DNA of 42,746 bases from Verrucomicrobiota bacterium (GTDB lineage Bacteria; Bacteroidota; Bacteroidia; Chitinophagales; UBA8649): NCBI GenBank assembly GCA_017853115.1, contig JAFMKE010000003.1, positions 1 to 42,746 on the forward strand, given 5' to 3'. Positions 37,943 to 42,746 of this stretch are shown in pieces; within the stretch, counting starts at the first letter, position 1, and each line of letters starts with the position of its first letter. Below the pieces are notes generated by a model. The model searched no databases. It worked only from the letters and a program-made list of their open reading frames with translations, and was not told the origin of the DNA. The translations under genes and the position numbers were made by a program.

Positions 37943-37982
37943 AAAAAAAAGCCGCTCCGAGCATTCGGAGCGGCTTTTTTTA
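37943..37982. terminator. Strong bidirectional intrinsic terminator
   Basis: GCCGCTCCGA-GCAT-TCGGAGCGGC perfect 10-bp stem (37951-37974), A-tract before and T-tract after; between convergent OmpA-like gene and htpG. Confidence 0.93.
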
Positions 37983-37998
37983 CTCTAGCTATGTTAAC

Positions 37999-39879
37999 TT
38001 ATTCAGCCAAGTCTTTTACACTTCGTTGAATGAAGTTTGTCAGCTTTTTACCTTTAAGCATACCTTGACCAAGCAATGCTAAGTCGTAGAGCTGAGCAAT
38101 ATATTCACCTTGATTTTTCTTGGCTTTCAACAATTTGCCTGCCACGGGATGATTCGTATTTACAACCAGATTCAAACCGCCCGGCATATCACCCATAAAT
38201 GGCATACCTCCACCGAGTTGTTGCATCTCTTTCATTCGTCGAAGCCATTCACTTTGTGTTATCATCACTGGCATATCTTCTGGAGATAGGGCCTTCAGTT
38301 CAACAGTTACTTTATTGTCTTCGATAGCCTCTTCAAAAGCTTTTTTCAGTTTCTCTTGTTCTTTTTCACTCAATACAGATTCCATGGAATCTTCTTTCTC
38401 GATGAGTTTATCAAGTGTGTCTGCATCCACCCTTTTGAAAACCGAATCACTATTTTTCATTTCCAGCTGCTGCATGAAGTGATTATCGATTAGTGCATCC
38501 ATTTTCAACACGTCGTACGATTTTGCCACAGCTCCTTGTATATAGGCATCCTGACCTTCTACATCATTGGAGTATAAGTGAACGATCTTATCATTTTTAT
38601 CCGTTTGTAATGGCTTTATTTGCTCTGCGTACTCTGTAATGGTTTTGAACTGCCCTTCGATGTTTTCTAACAAGCAAGCATCCTTGGTTCTATCAAAGAA
38701 TTTTTCATCGCTCAACATGCCATATTTGACAAATACACCGAGACTTTCCCATTTTTGCTCATAGGATTCTCGATCTTTTTTGAATAGTTCTACTAGTTTA
38801 TCTGATACTTTCTTACTGATATGGCCCGTAATTTTCTTCACATTGCTGTCACTTTGCAAATAACTTCTCGATACATTCAGCGGAATGTCCGGAGAGTCAA
38901 TCACCCCATGTAGCATCGTTAAGAACTCAGGTACAATGTTTTCTACATTATCTGTAACGAACACCTGATTGCTGTATAAGCCTATTTTGTTCTTTTGTAC
39001 TTCGTAAGTTTTCTTCAACTTAGGGAAATATAAAATTCCGGTTAGCTTGAAAGGAAAATCTACATTCAGGTGAATCCAAAACATAGGATCTTCGCTCATC
39101 GGGTATAATTCACGGTAGAAATTTAAATAATCTTCATCGTTTAAATCACTCGGTGCCTTTACCCATGCAGGAGCAGTGTTATTGATGATATGGTCTTTGG
39201 TTTTAGTTTCCATAACATCTTTACCATCATCGTCTTTTTTACCTGAGGCTACCTCGTAAGTTTCTTCTCCAAATTTGATTTCGATTGGCAAGAACTTACA
39301 ATATTTGTTTAGCAAACTTTTAATTTTTGCTTCTTCCAAAAACTCTTCAGATTCTTCATTAATGTGCAGTACAATGTCTGTTCCGCGTTCTGTTTTCTCC
39401 GCTGCTTCAATCGTGTAGTTTGGACTACCATCACAGGACCATTTTGAAGCAGGGGCATCCTTGTAAGATTTGGTTAAGATTTCTACGTGGTCGGCTACCA
39501 TGAATGCACTGTAAAAACCTAAGCCAAAGTGACCAATAATTTGTGCTTTGTCATCAATTCCTTTGAATTTTTCAATGAATTCTTCCGCACTTGAGAAGGC
39601 GATTTGATTAATATATTTATCAATCTCTTCTTGGGTCATTCCGATTCCTTTGTCACTGATAGTTAAGGTTTTCGCTTTCGAATCCAACTTAACTTCGATT
39701 TGTGTGCTTCCTAGGTCACCTTTGATGTCACCTTTTTTGGATAGTAAGACAAGCTTTTGTGTTGCGTCTACAGCATTTGATACCAATTCACGTAAAAAAA
39801 TGTCTTGATCTGAGTATAAGAACTTCTTAATTATCGGAAAGATATTTTCCGTTTGTACATGTATACTACCTTGTTGCAT
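37999..39879 (-). CDS. htpG: Molecular chaperone HtpG (Hsp90)
   Basis: FLYSDQDIFLRELVSNAVDATQKL, ISDKGIGMTQEEI, HFGLGFYSAFMVAD, DIPLNVSRSYLQSD. Confidence 0.97.
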   Translation of the reverse strand: MQQGSIHVQTENIFPIIKKFLYSDQDIFLRELVSNAVDATQKLVLLSKKGDIKGDLGSTQIEVKLDSKAKTLTISDKGIGMTQEEIDKYINQIAFSSAEEFIEKFKGIDDKAQIIGHFGLGFYSAFMVADHVEILTKSYKDAPASKWSCDGSPNYTIEAAEKTERGTDIVLHINEESEEFLEEAKIKSLLNKYCKFLPIEIKFGEETYEVASGKKDDDGKDVMETKTKDHIINNTAPAWVKAPSDLNDEDYLNFYRELYPMSEDPMFWIHLNVDFPFKLTGILYFPKLKKTYEVQKNKIGLYSNQVFVTDNVENIVPEFLTMLHGVIDSPDIPLNVSRSYLQSDSNVKKITGHISKKVSDKLVELFKKDRESYEQKWESLGVFVKYGMLSDEKFFDRTKDACLLENIEGQFKTITEYAEQIKPLQTDKNDKIVHLYSNDVEGQDAYIQGAVAKSYDVLKMDALIDNHFMQQLEMKNSDSVFKRVDADTLDKLIEKEDSMESVLSEKEQEKLKKAFEEAIEDNKVTVELKALSPEDMPVMITQSEWLRRMKEMQQLGGGMPFMGDMPGGLNLVVNTNHPVAGKLLKAKKNQGEYIAQLYDLALLGQGMLKGKKLTNFIQRSVKDLAE

Positions 39880-40038
39880 AATTTAACTTCTTTTGATTCA
39901 CCCTAGCTAATCAAAGTCTGTGCCTGTAAAAAGTTTGTGACAAGATGTCAGCGAATGGGAAATTTTTACCGATTATTTTATTATTAAAAAATAAAATTCA
40001 GCTAATTACCTTTTTGTAAACTCTCTTAGCTGGAGAAC

Positions 40039-41817
40039 CTAATGCTTTGAGTAATTGTTATACAAGGTTTTGAATGGACCATCTTCCTTTCTGAGCAATT
40101 CTTCTCTGGGGCCGTAATCTACAATTTTACCTCCTTCGAGCATGAGGACGTAATCGGCATTACTAATGGTTGCTAGTCGGTGGGCAATGATTATCGAAGT
40201 GCGTTTTTTTATCAATTTATCGATAGCGTTTTGAACAATATATTCTGTTTCTGTATCAACTGAAGATGTCGCCTCATCTAAAACCAGGATTTTTGGATTA
40301 AAAACTAAAGCGCGCACAAAAGAGATGAGCTGTCTTTGCCCCAAGCTTAGCGTTGCCCCTCGTTCCATTACCTGGTATTCATAGCCATTCGGCAGCTGTT
40401 CAATGAATTCATCTGCCCCTATCAGTGCGGCGGCTTTCTTTATATCTTCATCTGTGATATTGTCATCTAACAAACGGATATTATCCATGATACTGCCAGA
40501 AAAGAGAAAAACATCTTGAAGTACTGTGCTGATTTGTTTTCTGTAAAATCTCAGATCAAAATCTTTAATACTCGTATCGTCTAAGAAAATATCTCCTTTT
40601 TGCCAGGTATACAATCGACTGAGTATATTGATAATACTGCTTTTCCCGGAGCCAGTTTGTCCTACTATGGCAAGCGTTTTACCAGCTGGAATTTGAAATG
40701 AAATATTTTTAAGCACGTAATCTTCATCGTTGTACGCAAAACTAAGGTCTCGGAATTCGACTTTACCAGTTATTGCTACATCTTTTATTGCTCCTGAGTC
40801 TTCAATTCGATCTTTACGATCCAATAAAATGAAAACTCTTCGGGCGGCCACTAATCCCATTTGCATCGTGTTAAAACGCTCAGCCATGAATCGGATAGGG
40901 CGGAAAAGTAGACCAATCAACAAAATAAACTGAATGATTAACCCAACGTCTGCTGGAGCGCCAAAACTGGTAGTTAGGTGATTCTGAATCAATAAGTCTG
41001 CACCCAACCATACCATCAATCCAATGGCAACGGCAAGTAAAATTTCAACTACTGGAAAGAAAACGGAATAGGCCCATATCGCCTCTACATTGGCTTCTTT
41101 GTGCTGGTCGTTAATGTCACGGAATTTCTCAAACTCTTGTTGTTCAGCCCCAAAGATTTGAACAAGACGCATACCTGAAATATGTTCTTGTAGGAAGGCA
41201 TTGAGCAAAGAAACTTGCGTTCTCACTTTTTGAAAAGCTTTTTTTACACTTTCTTTAAACAGGTAAGTGCTTAGAATCATAAAAGGTAAGGCAGCCAAAC
41301 TAATTAGTGCCAATTGCCAACTTTTCAGAAACATCCAGATGACAATAATGAGTAAAGTGAGTATATCTGCCAAAAGCTGTATAAAGCCTTGGGTGAATAT
41401 GCTGTTGATGGTTTCAATATCGTTAACTGTCCGTGTAGTGGTTGTTCCAATCGGTGTTTTATCGAAGTAGCTCAGATTCAAACTTAACACATGCTTAAAA
41501 ACGGCTGTTCGCAAATTTTTTACCACAGACTGTCCGAGTTTATTACTACTATATATGAAAAAGTAACGCAAGACTGACTCAGCCATCAAAGTCAGGATGA
41601 TAAGAATTACAAGTAATTGCGTATTATCTCCAGCGCCTAGGATGTTTTCATCAATTAGTCGTTGAATCAATTCTGGACGCAGTGGACCCAATATGGCCAA
41701 AACAAGCGAGTACACTACCGTAGCAATAAGTAGGAACTTAAACGGGAAAGCGAGCTGAATCACCTTCCATAATAATTTCATATCCATTGCTTCTCCTGTG
41801 GAATCTGACTTAGACAT
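40039..41817 (-). CDS. ABC transporter, fused permease/ATP-binding protein (type IV exporter/multidrug-lipid type)
   Basis: Six-TM domain then Walker A GQTGSGKS, signature LSLGQRQ, Walker B KILVLDEATSSVD, H-loop AHRLAT. Confidence 0.95.
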   Translation of the reverse strand: MSKSDSTGEAMDMKLLWKVIQLAFPFKFLLIATVVYSLVLAILGPLRPELIQRLIDENILGAGDNTQLLVILIILTLMAESVLRYFFIYSSNKLGQSVVKNLRTAVFKHVLSLNLSYFDKTPIGTTTTRTVNDIETINSIFTQGFIQLLADILTLLIIVIWMFLKSWQLALISLAALPFMILSTYLFKESVKKAFQKVRTQVSLLNAFLQEHISGMRLVQIFGAEQQEFEKFRDINDQHKEANVEAIWAYSVFFPVVEILLAVAIGLMVWLGADLLIQNHLTTSFGAPADVGLIIQFILLIGLLFRPIRFMAERFNTMQMGLVAARRVFILLDRKDRIEDSGAIKDVAITGKVEFRDLSFAYNDEDYVLKNISFQIPAGKTLAIVGQTGSGKSSIINILSRLYTWQKGDIFLDDTSIKDFDLRFYRKQISTVLQDVFLFSGSIMDNIRLLDDNITDEDIKKAAALIGADEFIEQLPNGYEYQVMERGATLSLGQRQLISFVRALVFNPKILVLDEATSSVDTETEYIVQNAIDKLIKKRTSIIIAHRLATISNADYVLMLEGGKIVDYGPREELLRKEDGPFKTLYNNYSKH

Positions 41818-42565
41818 AAGGGTATTTTATATTCCACAAAAACAACCCTTGCGGCGGAGCTGTTGGTTTGTACTTCAATTCTGTACCATCTCGCAAAGCA
41901 CTTTCTAATTCTTCTAGGCTGATTTTTTCTCGTCCGATATCAACCAGGCAGCCGACCATTCTACGAATTTGATTGCGTAAATAACGATTCGATTTCACTT
42001 TGAAAATCACTCGTTTTTCAGGCTTGAAATAACACCATTCCGCTTGGCTAACATGCGACAGGTGATTGCTTAACTCGGGATTAAATCGACATAAGGCTAT
42101 GTAGTTGTTGTACTGGGTAAACAGTTCACAAGCTTTATAGATTAAATCCGTATTTAAATCGCTCAATGGATACCACCAAGCTTGATTTCTTCTAAACACA
42201 TCATAATTTTCATCGAGGAAATACCAATACGTTCGTTCTGTAGCATCATATCGAGCATGGGCTTCTGGTTCCACTTCATGTATGTTGAGTATACCTATAT
42301 CGCTTGGAAACATTTTCTGTAAAATGAAAGCTAGGTTTTCCCGATGCTTGGGTGCGTCGAAATGAAGGAAGTATTGCTTGGCATGCACCCCAGTGTCCGT
42401 TCGACCGCAACCAACTACTTGGATGTTTTGATCATACAAGCGACTGAGCACCTGTTCGATGGCTTCTTGAACAGAGGCGAATTCAGGCTGCCGCTGCCAA
42501 CCGAAGTAGTTTGTGCCATCGTAGGCAATCTCTAAAAAAAGTCGTTTCGGATAATCCTCGTTCAT
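41810..42565 (-). CDS. truA: tRNA pseudouridine(38-40) synthase
   Basis: LFLEIAYDGTNYFGWQRQPEFASVQEAIE, GCGRTDTGVHAKQYFLHFD, RYLRNQIRRMVGCLVDIG. Start set at MNEDYPKR (42565). Confidence 0.96.
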   Translation of the reverse strand: MNEDYPKRLFLEIAYDGTNYFGWQRQPEFASVQEAIEQVLSRLYDQNIQVVGCGRTDTGVHAKQYFLHFDAPKHRENLAFILQKMFPSDIGILNIHEVEPEAHARYDATERTYWYFLDENYDVFRRNQAWWYPLSDLNTDLIYKACELFTQYNNYIALCRFNPELSNHLSHVSQAEWCYFKPEKRVIFKVKSNRYLRNQIRRMVGCLVDIGREKISLEELESALRDGTELKYKPTAPPQGLFLWNIKYPYV

Positions 42566-42729
42566 GATCGTGCGCAAATATATGGCTTTCCTTAACAAGC
42601 GCTTGAATTCATTTTAGCGTTCAAAACTAAACCGTGATAGGACTATAACATTATTAAGGGTGTTTGGTTTCTTTTTTAGCTTGTCTCAAGTTATTTTCAC
42701 TCGTATCTTTACAAACTAATTGGAAAAAC

Positions 42730-42746
42730 ATGATACAACGCATTCA
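42730..42746 (+). CDS. 5' fragment of a CDS running off the window (MIQRI...; possibly DUF4293-type)
   Basis: ATG at 42730 downstream of a TTG-N20-TATCTTTA promoter-like pair; only five codons visible, so the family assignment is a guess from the N-terminus. Confidence 0.3.

Noticed and set aside
1-42746. Search for tRNA/rRNA genes, CRISPR arrays, IS elements, phage or defence islands
   Set aside because: No spaced direct repeats, transposase/integrase motifs or tRNA-like intergenic folds noticed by eye; intergenic gaps are short. A tRNAscan/Infernal run would be needed to be certain.

Overview
This is a coherent, gene-dense, AT-rich Bacteroidota (Flavobacteriia-like) chromosomal segment, and most of it is recognisable core genome. 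The central feature is a type IX secretion/gliding locus: porP/sprF-like, gldK, gldL, gldM and gldN on the + strand, with a PorW/SprE-like TPR lipoprotein on the opposite strand just beyond. A T9SS-type cargo metallopeptidase with a C-terminal sorting domain lies at 5.5-7.5 kb. Other blocks are: nth; hppD; a ribD - DMT permease - yigZ - peptidase - sufE - arsC-like operon; a fused 2-oxoacid dehydrogenase E1; hemW and a cyclase; an Omp85-like protein, DUF4271 and hemD; uvrC with a class A PBP; an M23 peptidase - bactofilin - AtpZ block; DUF177 - rpmF - fabH - efp - accB - accC; an OmpA-like lipoprotein; htpG; an ABC exporter; and truA. rpmF (59 aa) is absent from the supplied ORF track and was read directly from the sequence. 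I saw no tRNA/rRNA genes, CRISPR arrays, transposases or prophage genes, and no obvious new defence-type system. The best candidates for a second look are: (1) a 769-aa single-ORF fusion of a WecA/MraY-like sugar-phosphate transferase with an O-antigen ligase/polymerase-like domain; (2) a similar AATC-nnn-GATTAA inverted-repeat element in the gldK/gldL and gldM/gldN gaps, with a looser version in gldL/gldM; (3) the apparent porW - PBP1A - uvrC operon; (4) an AtpZ-like gene with no ATP synthase genes next to it; and (5) an endonuclease III with an incomplete [4Fe-4S] cysteine motif. Family calls come from motif recognition by eye, with no database search.
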